Below, piece by piece: positions 17,283 to 25,632 of a stretch of 35,082 nt of DNA. The DNA is from Clostridium liquoris. Lineage in GTDB: Bacteria; Bacillota; Clostridia; Clostridiales; Clostridiaceae. The stretch's first letter is position 1, and each line of letters begins with the position of its first letter. The position numbers and the translations under genes were made by a program. A model generated the notes under the pieces. The model made no database searches, was not told the origin of the DNA, and saw only the letters and a program-made list of their open reading frames with translations. The stretch spans positions 1 through 35,082 of the forward strand of contig NZ_PVXO01000018.1 in the NCBI RefSeq assembly GCF_002995785.1, written 5' to 3'.

Positions 17283-18347
17283 ATGAGCAATAATGTGAGA
17301 AAAAACTTGATTTTTACTGGATTAATAATATTAATTTTATTAATGGCATCAGTTATATATATAAATGCTTCTTCAAAAAGGAATAATTTTAAGAATAAAG
17401 ATAATAATGCAGCATTGAATAAAGACAAAAAAATATTTAAAGAAAGTACAAATAATTTATCAGCTTGGGCTGTATATTGGGATCTAAATTCTGATAAAGA
17501 AATTAAAATTTTAAATAAGCAATTGAAAAACATTTGTTATTTTGCAGCCAATTTTAATTCTAATAATGAATTGGTGATGCCAGAAAAATTAATTAACTAT
17601 TATAATGAAACAAAAAGCTATGACTACAACAAATATATAACTATTGTCAATGATAAGATAAATAGTGATGGAACTTCTTTATTAAAAGATACAAATTTGT
17701 TAAAGCCTTTATTAAGCAATCTAGATTCAAGAAGCAGGCACATTGAAGATATTATAAATCTAGCAGTTAAGTATGACTTTGATGGTATAGAAATTGATTA
17801 TGAACAAATAAAAAATGATATGGAATTATGGAATGATTATACACTATTTATAGATGAACTATACCAAAAAACTGAAAAAAAAGGTCTAAAGCTAAGGGTT
17901 TTATTAGAACCTAACATACCTCTTGATAAATTAAGTTTTCATGAAGGACCAACATATGTAATGATGTGCTACAATCTGCATGGAGGTTTTGGTGAACCAG
18001 GAGAAAAAGCAAATCCTAAATTTATTAAGAAATTAATAGAAAAAATGAGCAAAATTCCAGGAAAGAAGGAATTTGCAATTGCAACTGGAGGATTTAACTG
18101 GGCATCTAATGGAAAAACTACTGCACTTTCAGAGGCTGAAGCCAATAGTATATTAAAAGAATATAGAGCCAAAGTACAACGAGATGGTGAAAGCCAGTGC
18201 CTGTTTTTCAATTATAAAGATGAAGATAATATAGAACATCAGGTATGGTATGCGGATAAAGCTACATTAGAGTCTTGGATGAAGGTTATAACAGAAAAAG
18301 GATATGATATTAGCATTTGGAGACTAGGCGGCAATTTGTTTGAATAA
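17283..18347 (+). CDS. GH18-like glycoside hydrolase, membrane-anchored
   Basis: A 354-residue protein with an N-terminal membrane anchor (~residues 7-28) and a GH18-type TIM barrel. The signature DGIEIDYE (residues 167-174) matches the DGxDxDxE motif, with Glu174 as the expected acid catalyst. It resembles spore-cortex/SleL- or chitinase-like GH18 enzymes that cleave N-acetylglucosamine polymers; exact substrate unknown. It starts 15 bp after the deacetylase-like gene behind AAGAGGT, so it belongs to the same operon and probably trims or releases the polysaccharide made by the synthase, as the hydrolase half of PgaB does for PNAG. Palindromic repeat copy 3 follows 15 bp after its stop. Confidence 0.8.
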   Translation: MSNNVRKNLIFTGLIILILLMASVIYINASSKRNNFKNKDNNAALNKDKKIFKESTNNLSAWAVYWDLNSDKEIKILNKQLKNICYFAANFNSNNELVMPEKLINYYNETKSYDYNKYITIVNDKINSDGTSLLKDTNLLKPLLSNLDSRSRHIEDIINLAVKYDFDGIEIDYEQIKNDMELWNDYTLFIDELYQKTEKKGLKLRVLLEPNIPLDKLSFHEGPTYVMMCYNLHGGFGEPGEKANPKFIKKLIEKMSKIPGKKEFAIATGGFNWASNGKTTALSEAEANSILKEYRAKVQRDGESQCLFFNYKDEDNIEHQVWYADKATLESWMKVITEKGYDISIWRLGGNLFE

Positions 18348-18362
18348 GATGATTAGCATTTA

Positions 18363-18427
18363 GGGGACAGTTAACAACTTTTAGGCTTGTGGACAAGCAT
18401 TTTAGTTAAAAGTTGTTAACCGTCCCC
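18363..18427. repeat. intergenic palindromic repeat, copy 3
   Basis: A 65-bp copy just after the GH18-like gene. Outer arms GGGGACAGTTAACAACTTTT and AAAAGTTGTTAACCGTCCCC; the centre forms its own small hairpin GCTTG-TGGA-CAAGC. It is followed by ATTTTTATC, so it is a plausible transcription terminator for the polysaccharide cluster. Confidence 0.88.
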
Positions 18428-18489
18428 ATTTTTATCATTTACTGTACTCTATCTGCCATCAAATGTCTTTTGAAATTGTCCATACCCCA

Positions 18490-18519
18490 TTGACAAGTGT
18501 ATATATGACGTAGTACACT
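18490..18519 (+). promoter_or_regulatory. possible control region upstream of sstT
   Basis: TTGACA (18490-18495) is followed at once by the inverted repeat AGTGTA (18496-18501) and TACACT (18514-18519). A good -10 at the right distance is not clear (TATACT at 18519-18524 is too far from TTGACA), so this may be an operator more than a simple promoter. Confidence 0.3.
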
Positions 18520-18606
18520 ATACTCAGATTCATGTTAATATACGTTGATGCATTTATAGTTTATTTAATTGATGTATTTATATACTATTCGCGGGAGGAA
18601 AGGTTT

Positions 18607-19848
18607 ATGAAAAATCTAATAAACAAGTGGAATGAAATTAGCTTAGTAAAAAGAATAATTATAGGTTTAGTTATTGGTATTACCTTAGCTGTGACAATTC
18701 CTAAAGCAGCAAAACCAATTGTGATTTTTGGCTCTTTATTTGTAGGTGCTTTAAAAGCTATTGCGCCTATATTGGTATTTTTTTTAGTAATGTCGGCCAT
18801 AGCTCAGCATGAGGCTGGTCATAAAACAAATATGAAATCCATTATTGGACTTTATCTATTAGGAACATTTCTAGCTGGACTTTTTGCGGTTGTAGCAAGC
18901 TTTATGTTCCCAGTAAAATTAACACTTGCAGCAGGTGCTGAAAATGTAACAGCTCCTGGTGGTATTACAGAAGTTTTAAAAGCATTATTAATGAATATTG
19001 TGGATAACCCTGTAAAAGCACTTTATAATGCTAACTATATAGGTATATTATCTTGGGCAATACTTTTTGGATTTGCTTTAAGAGGTGCTCCAGATACTAC
19101 GAAAACTATGATTTCTAATTTTTCAGATGCAGTATCCCAAATAGTTAAATGGGTTATAAACTTTGCACCATTTGGAATTATGGGTCTTGTGTTTGATTCT
19201 ATTGCTACAAATGGAATTAAATCATTACTTAGTTATGGACAACTACTTATGTTACTAGTTGGCTGTATGATTTTCGTAGCACTTGTTATCAATCCAACAA
19301 TTGTGTTCGCATATATTCATAAAAATCCATACCCACTTGTATTTAAGTGTTTAAAGGAAAGTGGAATTACAGCATTCTTTACACGTAGCTCAGCTGCAAA
19401 TATTCCTGTAAATATGAGTTTATGTGAAAGATTAGGCTTAGATAAAGATACTTATTCAATATCTATTCCATTAGGGGCTACCATTAATATGGCTGGTGCG
19501 GCTGTTACAATTGCAGTTTTAACTCTTGCAGCGGTTAACACACTTGGTATTCATGTAGATATTGCTACTGCAATAATTTTAAGTGTACTTTCAGCTGTAT
19601 GTGCTTGCGGTGCTTCAGGAGTTGCTGGAGGTTCATTGTTATTGATTCCCCTAGCTTGCAGTTTATTCGGAATTCCAAATGATATTGCAATGAAGGTAGT
19701 TGGTGTAGGCTTTATAGTAGGGGTTTTACAAGATTCTTGCGAAACAGCACTTAACTCATCCACAGATGTACTCTTTACAGCAACTGCTGAACTTGCAGAG
19801 AGACGTAAAAAAGGAAAAGAAATAGTTCTTGGTGAAATGGGAATGTAA
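18607..19848 (+). CDS. sstT: serine/threonine:sodium symporter SstT
   Basis: A 413-residue, highly hydrophobic member of the dicarboxylate/amino acid:cation symporter family (DAACS). It takes up serine and threonine with Na+. The start [20 protein letters not shown], the Ser-rich hairpin [17 protein letters not shown] and the substrate-binding [20 protein letters not shown] and [17 protein letters not shown] segments are characteristic of SstT. About eight membrane helices plus two re-entrant hairpins are expected. I start at 18607 since GGGAGGAAAGG lies just upstream; the frame is open earlier but that part is leader. It stands alone between two palindromic repeats. Serine is a favoured fermentation substrate for clostridia. 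Confidence 0.93.
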   Translation: MKNLINKWNEISLVKRIIIGLVIGITLAVTIPKAAKPIVIFGSLFVGALKAIAPILVFFLVMSAIAQHEAGHKTNMKSIIGLYLLGTFLAGLFAVVASFMFPVKLTLAAGAENVTAPGGITEVLKALLMNIVDNPVKALYNANYIGILSWAILFGFALRGAPDTTKTMISNFSDAVSQIVKWVINFAPFGIMGLVFDSIATNGIKSLLSYGQLLMLLVGCMIFVALVINPTIVFAYIHKNPYPLVFKCLKESGITAFFTRSSAANIPVNMSLCERLGLDKDTYSISIPLGATINMAGAAVTIAVLTLAAVNTLGIHVDIATAIILSVLSAVCACGASGVAGGSLLLIPLACSLFGIPNDIAMKVVGVGFIVGVLQDSCETALNSSTDVLFTATAELAERRKKGKEIVLGEMGM

Positions 19849-19886
19849 TTAATCAAATTAAGATTGAAGGATTAAAGAGGATTAAA

Positions 19887-19949
19887 GGGACAGTTAACAA
19901 CTTTTAAGCTTAGGGATAAGCATTTTAAAGTAGAGTTGTTAACTGTCCC
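19887..19949. repeat. intergenic palindromic repeat, copy 4
   Basis: A 63-bp core (GGGACAGTTAACAAC ... GTTGTTAACTGTCCC), and the stem extends outward by AAA/TTT. It lies 38 bp after sstT and is followed by TTTATTTTT, a good U-rich tail for termination. Confidence 0.88.
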
Positions 19950-19967
19950 TTTATTTTTAAAATGGGC

Positions 19968-19994
19968 TAAAGATTAATATAAGACATTCGATAT
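19968..19994 (+). promoter_or_regulatory. sigma-D (sigma-28) type promoter of the chemoreceptor gene
   Basis: TAAA (19968-19971), a 15-bp spacer, then TTCGATAT (19987-19994) closely matches the motility sigma factor consensus TAAA-N15-GCCGATAT. It lies 66 bp upstream of the methyl-accepting chemotaxis protein start, the type of gene usually driven by this sigma factor. Confidence 0.7.
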
Positions 19995-20060
19995 ATTTAC
20001 TATATATGACGAAATTTTACAAGAAAGTCGTAAAGAGTCGTGAATTTTGGAGGTTGTAGA

Positions 20061-21776
20061 ATGAATAATATCAAAATAAAAAATAAGTTGCAGATACTTG
20101 TAGCTATTTTACTATCTTTTGTATTAATTATGGGAGTTTTTGCTTACGTTGAATTAAATAAGGCTAATAAAATAGTGTCTTCTATGTATAAAAATTATCT
20201 TCTTGCAGTGGAATATCTAAATGATAATAGAAATCAGGCAAGGGCCGTTGAAGCGGATACCTATTATATTATAATTAATGCAGGTAATAAAAATAAACAG
20301 AACGAAAAAATGAAGGATATTGGACAAAGAAAGCTAAAGTTTAATGATAATTTTAATAAATATAAGAATATTGATATGGATAATCATGAAAAAGATTCAA
20401 TACAGGTTATGGAAGGTAATTTGCAAAAATATAAGGATGGAAGAGATGAAATTCTTAAGCTTGCTTTAGATGGAAAGGAAAAAGAAGCTTTAGCAAAGTT
20501 GAATACTACTGAAAATGTAGCTAATGAATTCCATAAAAATTTAAGAGATTTAGCAGAATATAATGTTAAACAGGCTAATGAAATTAGTAATCAGAATGAT
20601 ATGGAATATAAAAATGCTAAAACTTTAAATTTAGCTATAATAGTTATCTCAATGATATTAGGTTATATTATATCCTTAAGAATTACAAAAAATATAGCGG
20701 ATCCTTTGAAATCTGCTGTAGATTATTTAGGTGTAATTGCTTCAGGTGATTTTACAATGGAGGTACCTGATAAATTTAAAAAGAGAGAAGACGAAATAGG
20801 GCAAATTGCAAAAGCTGTTGACAAGATACAAAAACGCTTAAAAGGTCTAATCGGAAATATTATAAATGAATCAGATAAAATAAATAATGTAGTATATGAT
20901 GTAGAGAAGGACGTAAAAGAATTAAATGGGAATATAGGAAAGCTATCATCTACTACAGAAGAGTTATCAGCAGGTATGGAAGAAACATCAGCATCAGCAG
21001 AAGAAATGTCAGCTACATCACAGGAGATAGAAAAGGCAGTGCATGCTATAGCTGAAAAATCACAGGATGGGGCAGTTGAGGCCGATAAAATAAACAGTAG
21101 AGCAAAAAAAACTAAAGGAAATGTACAAGCTTCTCAAAAGAAAACTTATGACATATTTGAAAGTACAAAAGGGCAGCTTGAAAAAGCATTAGAGGAATCA
21201 AAAGTAGTAGAACAAATAAATGTACTATCAGATGCCATTATGCAAATAACAGAACAGACAAACCTTTTAGCTTTAAATGCAGCAATAGAAGCTGCAAGAG
21301 CAGGAGAATCAGGAAGGGGATTTTCAGTTGTAGCAGATGAAATAAGAAAACTTGCGGAACAATCAAAGGATACAGTAAATGAAATACAAAATATTACAAG
21401 TAAAGTAATAGAGTCAGTTAAGAATCTTTCTTATAATTCAAATAACCTATTAACTTTTGTGTCACAAGATGTAATTAATGACTATAAACAAATGGCAGCA
21501 GTAGCAGAAAAGTACAGTGATGATGGCAAGATTATAGATGAGATTGTAACAGAATTTAGCTCAACTTCAGAGGAACTTTTAGCGTCAATTAGTGACATAC
21601 TAAAGACAATAGATGGGGTTGCACAGGCAGCCAGTGAAGGAGCAGGAGAAACTACAGATATTGCAAGCAAAGGATCAGAGATTAGTAATAAATCCAATGG
21701 TGTAATGGACAAAGTTGTAAAAGCAAAAGAAAGTGCAGATAAATTAAAGAATGAGATCTCTATATTTAAAATTTAA
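20061..21776 (+). CDS. methyl-accepting chemotaxis protein
   Basis: A 571-residue chemoreceptor: membrane helix 1 (~residues 8-30), a periplasmic-type four-helix-bundle sensing domain (~30-185), membrane helix 2 (~188-208), a HAMP domain (~210-265), then the cytoplasmic signalling coiled coil with the conserved tip [19 protein letters not shown] followed by [18 protein letters not shown]. Glutamate-rich methylation regions flank it ([20 protein letters not shown]). It reports an extracellular cue to CheA/CheW to steer flagella; the ligand cannot be read from sequence. TTGGAGG precedes ATG 20061; an earlier in-frame GTG at 20040 overlaps that site and is less likely. The gene stands alone behind a sigma-D-like promoter. 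Confidence 0.93.
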   Translation: MNNIKIKNKLQILVAILLSFVLIMGVFAYVELNKANKIVSSMYKNYLLAVEYLNDNRNQARAVEADTYYIIINAGNKNKQNEKMKDIGQRKLKFNDNFNKYKNIDMDNHEKDSIQVMEGNLQKYKDGRDEILKLALDGKEKEALAKLNTTENVANEFHKNLRDLAEYNVKQANEISNQNDMEYKNAKTLNLAIIVISMILGYIISLRITKNIADPLKSAVDYLGVIASGDFTMEVPDKFKKREDEIGQIAKAVDKIQKRLKGLIGNIINESDKINNVVYDVEKDVKELNGNIGKLSSTTEELSAGMEETSASAEEMSATSQEIEKAVHAIAEKSQDGAVEADKINSRAKKTKGNVQASQKKTYDIFESTKGQLEKALEESKVVEQINVLSDAIMQITEQTNLLALNAAIEAARAGESGRGFSVVADEIRKLAEQSKDTVNEIQNITSKVIESVKNLSYNSNNLLTFVSQDVINDYKQMAAVAEKYSDDGKIIDEIVTEFSSTSEELLASISDILKTIDGVAQAASEGAGETTDIASKGSEISNKSNGVMDKVVKAKESADKLKNEISIFKI

Positions 21777-21794
21777 ATATTAATAGTAAAAAAG

Positions 21795-21820
21795 TGCCAT
21801 GGAGACCTGCCTCCATAGCA
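21795..21820 (+). terminator. hairpin after the chemoreceptor gene
   Basis: A 10-bp stem with one mismatch, TGCCATGGAG (21795-21804) with CTCCATAGCA (21811-21820), loop ACCTGC, 18 bp after the stop. There is no immediate run of T, so termination may depend on the second hairpin downstream. Confidence 0.45.
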
Positions 21821-21842
21821 AAATAATGTTTTAAAATTAGAT

Positions 21843-21905
21843 AAACAGAGTTCTTGGCTTTAGAGGAAATTTTTACTCCCTCTAAAGCTTTTAAGAACCC
21901 TGTTT
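21843..21905 (+). terminator. large bulged hairpin, probable terminator
   Basis: AAACAG/CTGTTT, GTTCTT/AAGAAC and CTTTAGAGG/CCTCTAAAG pair in series to form a long hairpin with small bulges, ending in a T-rich stretch. It lies between the chemoreceptor and the tetR promoter and should insulate the two. Confidence 0.65.
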
Positions 21906-21937
21906 ATTTGCATTGAAAAACTTATTTGTTACGTTAT

Positions 21938-21993
21938 AACTTGACAACCAATATATTATGAATTATAATTCATAATATATTGGTTGCCAAGTT
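21938..21993. promoter_or_regulatory. 56-bp operator-promoter palindrome for the tetR-MATE operon
   Basis: A nearly perfect palindrome centred between 21965 and 21966 (one mismatched pair near its ends). A consensus promoter is built into it: TTGACA (21941-21946), 17-bp spacer, TATAAT (21964-21969), the -10 lying across the dyad centre. Since the first downstream gene is a TetR-family regulator, this is most simply its own operator, giving tight autorepression of tetR and the MATE pump, released by a drug ligand. Confidence 0.85.
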
Positions 21994-22013
21994 TAAGAGA
22001 GAGGTGGTGTAAT

Positions 22014-22580
22014 ATGCCAAAGGTAATAAATGATATTGAAAAAAATATATTCAATGTAGCCATGGAGTTGTTCGGTAATTTGGGATACGACAACGTTGAG
22101 ATGAAAATGATAGCTAATAAAGCGGGTATAGCAGTTGGTACACTTTACAATTACTATCCAAATAAAATGCAGCTTTATTTGAGCGTATTGGAGAATAGCT
22201 GGGATGATACACTGAAGAAAATTGATGAGAATAGCAAATTACACATATCACCAGAGTTAAAAATTAGGAAATACTTAGAGATATTATATAAAGATATTGA
22301 AGATAGAAAGGGGCTTGGCAGCGAACTGGCAAAAGAAAAAAATATATATATAAATAAAGAAACTAAAAGTATGTCATTTAGAGATGCCTTAGTGCTTAAA
22401 TTTATAGAACAAATAAATTTAATAGGAGAAGGGACCAGTTGTGATATATCAGAAGAGAACAAAATAAAACTTATTGAAATTTTTATTATATCAATTCCAT
22501 TTATGATTAAATCATATCCGCAGAAAAGGGAAGATAATATAGACTTCCTCGCTGAGGTTATATACAAATTTATAAAATAA
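22014..22580 (+). CDS. TetR/AcrR-family transcriptional regulator
   Basis: A 188-residue TetR-type repressor. The N-terminal helix-turn-helix (about residues 8-55) reads IFNVAMELFGNLGYDNVEM...IANKAGIAVGTLYNYYPNK, with the typical GTLYNYYPNK recognition-helix end. The remaining helical ligand domain is variable and its ligand unknown. GAGAGGTGGTG lies before ATG 22014; an earlier in-frame codon at 21984 falls within the operator palindrome and is not a sensible start. The MATE gene follows after 26 bp, in line with the pump being the regulated target. Confidence 0.9.
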   Translation: MPKVINDIEKNIFNVAMELFGNLGYDNVEMKMIANKAGIAVGTLYNYYPNKMQLYLSVLENSWDDTLKKIDENSKLHISPELKIRKYLEILYKDIEDRKGLGSELAKEKNIYINKETKSMSFRDALVLKFIEQINLIGEGTSCDISEENKIKLIEIFIISIPFMIKSYPQKREDNIDFLAEVIYKFIK

Positions 22581-22606
22581 TAACAATGATAGGAGTGGTG
22601 ATTACA

Positions 22607-24052
22607 ATGGCTGAACAAGGAGATTTAACAGAGGAAAAAACACGTTTCATAGGAGAAGGAGATATTAAAAAAGTATTGATTCACCTTTCAATACCGGCGA
22701 TTGTTGCCATGTTGATTAGTGCAATTTATAACCTAACAGATACTGCATTTATTGGAATGCTTCATGATACTTCTGCAATTGGTGCAGTATCTGTAGCTTT
22801 TCCAATTTTCTTAGTTATCGCTGCACTAGGGCAAGGTATTGGAGTAGGTTCTGCTTCATATATTTCTAGATGTCTTGGTTCGAAAAAAAATGAGACAGCA
22901 AATAAAACAGCTTCTACGGCAGTGACATTATCCATAATTATTGGAGTTTTATGTGCAGTTTTTGGACTTATATTTATGGAGGATATTTTGGCACTTGTTG
23001 GGGCATCACCAACAATAATGCCTTATGCAAAAGACTATAGCAGACCATTAATATTCTGTGCTGTATTCAATATAATTAATATGACTTTAAATAATATAAT
23101 CCGTGCAGAGGGGGGTGCTAGATACAGCATGGTAGCTATAACCATAGGTGCTGTATTGAACATTATACTTGATCCAATTTTTATATTTCCACTTGGCATG
23201 GGTGTAAGAGGCGCAGCAATTGCAACAGTTATCGGGCAGGCATTTTCTACAGTATATTTGGTATTATATTTCACACAAGGTAAAAGTGCTTTAGAAATAC
23301 ATTTAAAAGATTTTAGTCTTTCAAAAGATATATATGAACAGATTGTAAAAATAGGTGTTCCAGCATTTTTGATGCAGTTTTTAGCAAGTTTTTCAATAAG
23401 CCTATTAAATAATGCAGCTGTTGCATATGGCGATGCGGCTGTAGCTGCTACTGGTATAACGATAAAATTGAATACTTTGCTTCTATATGTATTGATAGGA
23501 TACGGACAGGGCTTTCAGCCTGTGGTAGGGTATAATTATGGTGCTAAGAAATATGACAGGGTAAGAGAGGCAATAAAAATATCCCTCATATGGACAACTG
23601 CCTTTTCTATTATTTCAACAGTGGCCTTTAGTCTATGTGCTGAACCTTTGACCAGGGCATTCAGTAAGGATCCAGAAGTTATAAAGGTCGGTGCTGATTT
23701 TATTATAGCAGTAGGCGTTTTAAGACCACTCTTAGGTTTCCAGATAGTATATCTAACATTATTTCAGGCACTTGGAAAAAGCAAGCAGGCCACAACTTTG
23801 GCAATAGGAAGACAAGGATTATTTCTTATAGCTGCTATAATGACTTTGCCAACATTTTTCCAAAACCATATAGATTCATTGGGCATATTTACAAAAATCC
23901 TACCATATAAGCTTGAGCCAGGGTTATATGGTGTTATTTACTCACAGTTTGCAGCAGATGCTTTAGGAGTAATTCTTACATTAATTTTTGCTTCACGTTT
24001 GAAAAAGGAGCTTGCACAAAAAAAGCTTGCACAACAAGCCATAGCTAAATAG
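22607..24052 (+). CDS. MATE-family multidrug efflux transporter
   Basis: A 481-residue membrane protein of the MATE/polysaccharide exporter superfamily with about 12 membrane helices in two pseudo-symmetric halves. Family features include IPAIVAMLISAIYNLTDTAF at the start of helix 1 and the repeat-like RPLIFCAVFNIINMTLNNI / RPLLGFQIVYLTLFQALG segments. It exports cationic drugs or dyes using Na+ or H+ gradients. I start at 22607, where AGGAGTGG lies upstream; the frame also has an ATG at 22586, overlapping that site. It forms an operon with the tetR gene, behind the palindrome at 21938-21993. Confidence 0.92.
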   Translation: MAEQGDLTEEKTRFIGEGDIKKVLIHLSIPAIVAMLISAIYNLTDTAFIGMLHDTSAIGAVSVAFPIFLVIAALGQGIGVGSASYISRCLGSKKNETANKTASTAVTLSIIIGVLCAVFGLIFMEDILALVGASPTIMPYAKDYSRPLIFCAVFNIINMTLNNIIRAEGGARYSMVAITIGAVLNIILDPIFIFPLGMGVRGAAIATVIGQAFSTVYLVLYFTQGKSALEIHLKDFSLSKDIYEQIVKIGVPAFLMQFLASFSISLLNNAAVAYGDAAVAATGITIKLNTLLLYVLIGYGQGFQPVVGYNYGAKKYDRVREAIKISLIWTTAFSIISTVAFSLCAEPLTRAFSKDPEVIKVGADFIIAVGVLRPLLGFQIVYLTLFQALGKSKQATTLAIGRQGLFLIAAIMTLPTFFQNHIDSLGIFTKILPYKLEPGLYGVIYSQFAADALGVILTLIFASRLKKELAQKKLAQQAIAK

Positions 24053-24080
24053 GGTTTTGAAAAATTAAAGTAAACCCACT

Positions 24081-24142
24081 GGGACAGTTAACAACTTTTA
24101 AGCTTTTAAATAAGTATTTAATGAAAAGTTGATAGCTGTCCT
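24081..24142. repeat. intergenic palindromic repeat, copy 5
   Basis: A 62-bp diverged copy, 28 bp after the MATE gene: outer arms GGGACAGTTAACAACTTTT and AAAAGTTGATAGCTGTCCT with several mismatches, the centre reduced to TAAGTATTT. Followed by TAGTTTTG. Confidence 0.8.
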
Positions 24143-24173
24143 TAGTTTTGTTATATTTATTATGGAGCATCTA

Positions 24174-24218
24174 GAAGTTGGTGTAGAAACTTTTGAAAAA
24201 TAAAAGTATAATATATCA
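24174..24218 (+). repeat. duplicated 3' end of the aldo/keto reductase gene plus promoter
   Basis: This 45-bp segment matches 28466-28507 at all but one base, apart from a 3-bp insertion. The matching part elsewhere is the last codons (EVVETFEK, stop) of the aldo/keto reductase and the following AAGTATAATATATCA. Here it reads EVGVETFEK-stop with no gene attached, from an orphan ATG at 24162. It places a TATAAT (24207-24212) ahead of the hemolysin III gene, as the other copy does ahead of the HIT gene. Confidence 0.75.
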
Positions 24219-24247
24219 GTAAATAAATATGAAAGAATGATGACTAT

Positions 24248-24880
24248 ATGGAAAATAATTTTTATACGAAAAAAGAAGAAATAATAAATGCTATAACCCA
24301 TGGAATTGGTGCTGGACTATCTATAGCTGCATTAGTTATCTTAATAGTATTTTCAGCATTAAAAGGAACAGTATGGCATGTAGTGAGTTTTTCTATATAT
24401 GGAGCAACTTTAGTAATACTTTATTTAGAATCTACACTATATCATAGTATTACAAATGGAAAAGTAAAAAAGTTATTTAGAAAATTTGATCATATGTCTA
24501 TTTTTTTATTAATTGCAGGAACCTACACTCCTTTTTGCCTAACCATACTTAGAGGAAAGTTAGGATGGACAATATTTGGAATAGTATGGGGATGCACAGT
24601 ATTGGGAGTGATTTTAAAGGCTTTTTATACTGGGAAAAAAGAACTTGTCTCCACAATACTATATATAGTGATGGGATGGCTCATAATTATAGCCATTAAG
24701 CCATTATATTTGTCAATGACATTTAAAGGCTTTATGTTTTTATTAATAGGAGGAGTACTATATACAGCAGGAACCTATTTTTTCTCTAAGGATGAAATCC
24801 CTTACAATCACGGCATATGGCACCTATTTGTCATGGCAGGAAGCATATGCCACTTTTTTTCAGTAATGAGTTTACTTTAA
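24248..24880 (+). CDS. hemolysin III family membrane protein (PAQR-type)
   Basis: A 210-residue protein with seven membrane helices, belonging to the HlyIII/PAQR family (YqfA/TrhA-like). The conserved residues of the presumed metal-hydrolase site are present: ITHGIGAG, ESTLYHS, KFDHMSIFLLIAGTYTPF and the C-terminal HGIWHLFVMAGSICHFF. Bacterial members affect membrane energetics or fluidity; true haemolysis is doubtful. Translation signals are weak (GAAAGAATGATG before the ATG). A TATAAT box in the duplicated segment at 24207-24212 is a likely promoter. The next gene follows on the same strand. Confidence 0.9.
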   Translation: MENNFYTKKEEIINAITHGIGAGLSIAALVILIVFSALKGTVWHVVSFSIYGATLVILYLESTLYHSITNGKVKKLFRKFDHMSIFLLIAGTYTPFCLTILRGKLGWTIFGIVWGCTVLGVILKAFYTGKKELVSTILYIVMGWLIIIAIKPLYLSMTFKGFMFLLIGGVLYTAGTYFFSKDEIPYNHGIWHLFVMAGSICHFFSVMSLL

Positions 24881-24967
24881 ATTATGTCAGGTGCTTTACA
24901 AATAATCTTTAAGCAACAATCCTGTTATAATATTAATGTAGCATATCATGAGGGGGTTTACTTGTAT

Positions 24968-25432
24968 ATGAAAAACATATTAACAGAAGAGAATATAAAT
25001 AAATTAAAAGAAGAATTAGATTACAGAATGACTAAAAAAAGAGCTGAAATAGCAAAGGAAAAATTAAAAGCAGCTGCTCATGGTGATAGGTCGGAAAATG
25101 CAGAATATAAAGAAGCATGTGCAAACTATAGGGAAAATGATAATAGAATTCAATATTTATTAACTATGATTTCAACTGCAAGTGTAATAGATGATAAAAG
25201 TCAAGATAAGTCAGTGCTAGGAGTTAATAGTAAATGTAAAATTAAATTTGTAGAAGATAAATTTGAAACAAATGTATCACTAGTAACCACAATGGATGCA
25301 GAGCCAGAAAAGATGCTTATAAGTATAGAATCAGATTTAGGAAAAGCATTAATGGGTAAAAAGGTTGGAGATGTGGTTGAAGTTGATGCTCCAGGTGAAA
25401 AATATACAGTAGAAGTAATAGAAATTATGTAA
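24968..25432 (+). CDS. GreA/GreB-family transcript cleavage factor
   Basis: A 154-residue protein with the two-part Gre layout: an N-terminal coiled coil (~residues 1-75, including the GDRSENAEYKEA tip with the acidic residues that enter the RNA polymerase secondary channel) and a C-terminal FKBP-like domain ending in LGKALMGKKVGDVVEVDAPG. It rescues stalled RNA polymerase by stimulating transcript cleavage. Start at 24968 chosen because GAGGGGG lies ~10 bp upstream and MKNILTEENINKLKEELDY fits the family; the upstream open frame has no family similarity. A TATAAT (around 24925-24930) could serve as its own promoter. It may be a paralog of a main greA elsewhere. Confidence 0.88.
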   Translation: MKNILTEENINKLKEELDYRMTKKRAEIAKEKLKAAAHGDRSENAEYKEACANYRENDNRIQYLLTMISTASVIDDKSQDKSVLGVNSKCKIKFVEDKFETNVSLVTTMDAEPEKMLISIESDLGKALMGKKVGDVVEVDAPGEKYTVEVIEIM

Positions 25433-25541
25433 TTATTTGCTATCCTTTTCCAGAATACCGACATTCAAGAAAAATCTATAGGATTAGAAAGCTTGGCCAA
25501 TGCCTCACAACCACCATTGATGTCCTTACTTATACAAAAAA

Positions 25542-25604
25542 GTGACAGTTAAGAACTTTTATGCTTGCAAATAAGTATTACAGTGAAAAGTTTTTAACTG
25601 TCAC
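25542..25604. repeat. intergenic palindromic repeat, copy 6
   Basis: A 63-bp copy between the convergent Gre-like and YjiH-like genes. Its outer arm is GTGACAGTTAA with TTAACTGTCAC opposite: relative to the GGGACAG/CTGTCCC of other copies, both sides changed together (G to T and C to A), preserving the pair. The stem extends outward with AAA/TTT, so it could terminate both flanking genes. Confidence 0.85.
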
Positions 25605-25632
25605 TTTGTCTTGTTAAAACAAAAATTATTTA

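Noticed and set aside
24884-24967. N-terminal extension of the Gre-like factor
   Set aside because: No family similarity, and a TATAAT promoter element and the ribosome binding site lie within it.
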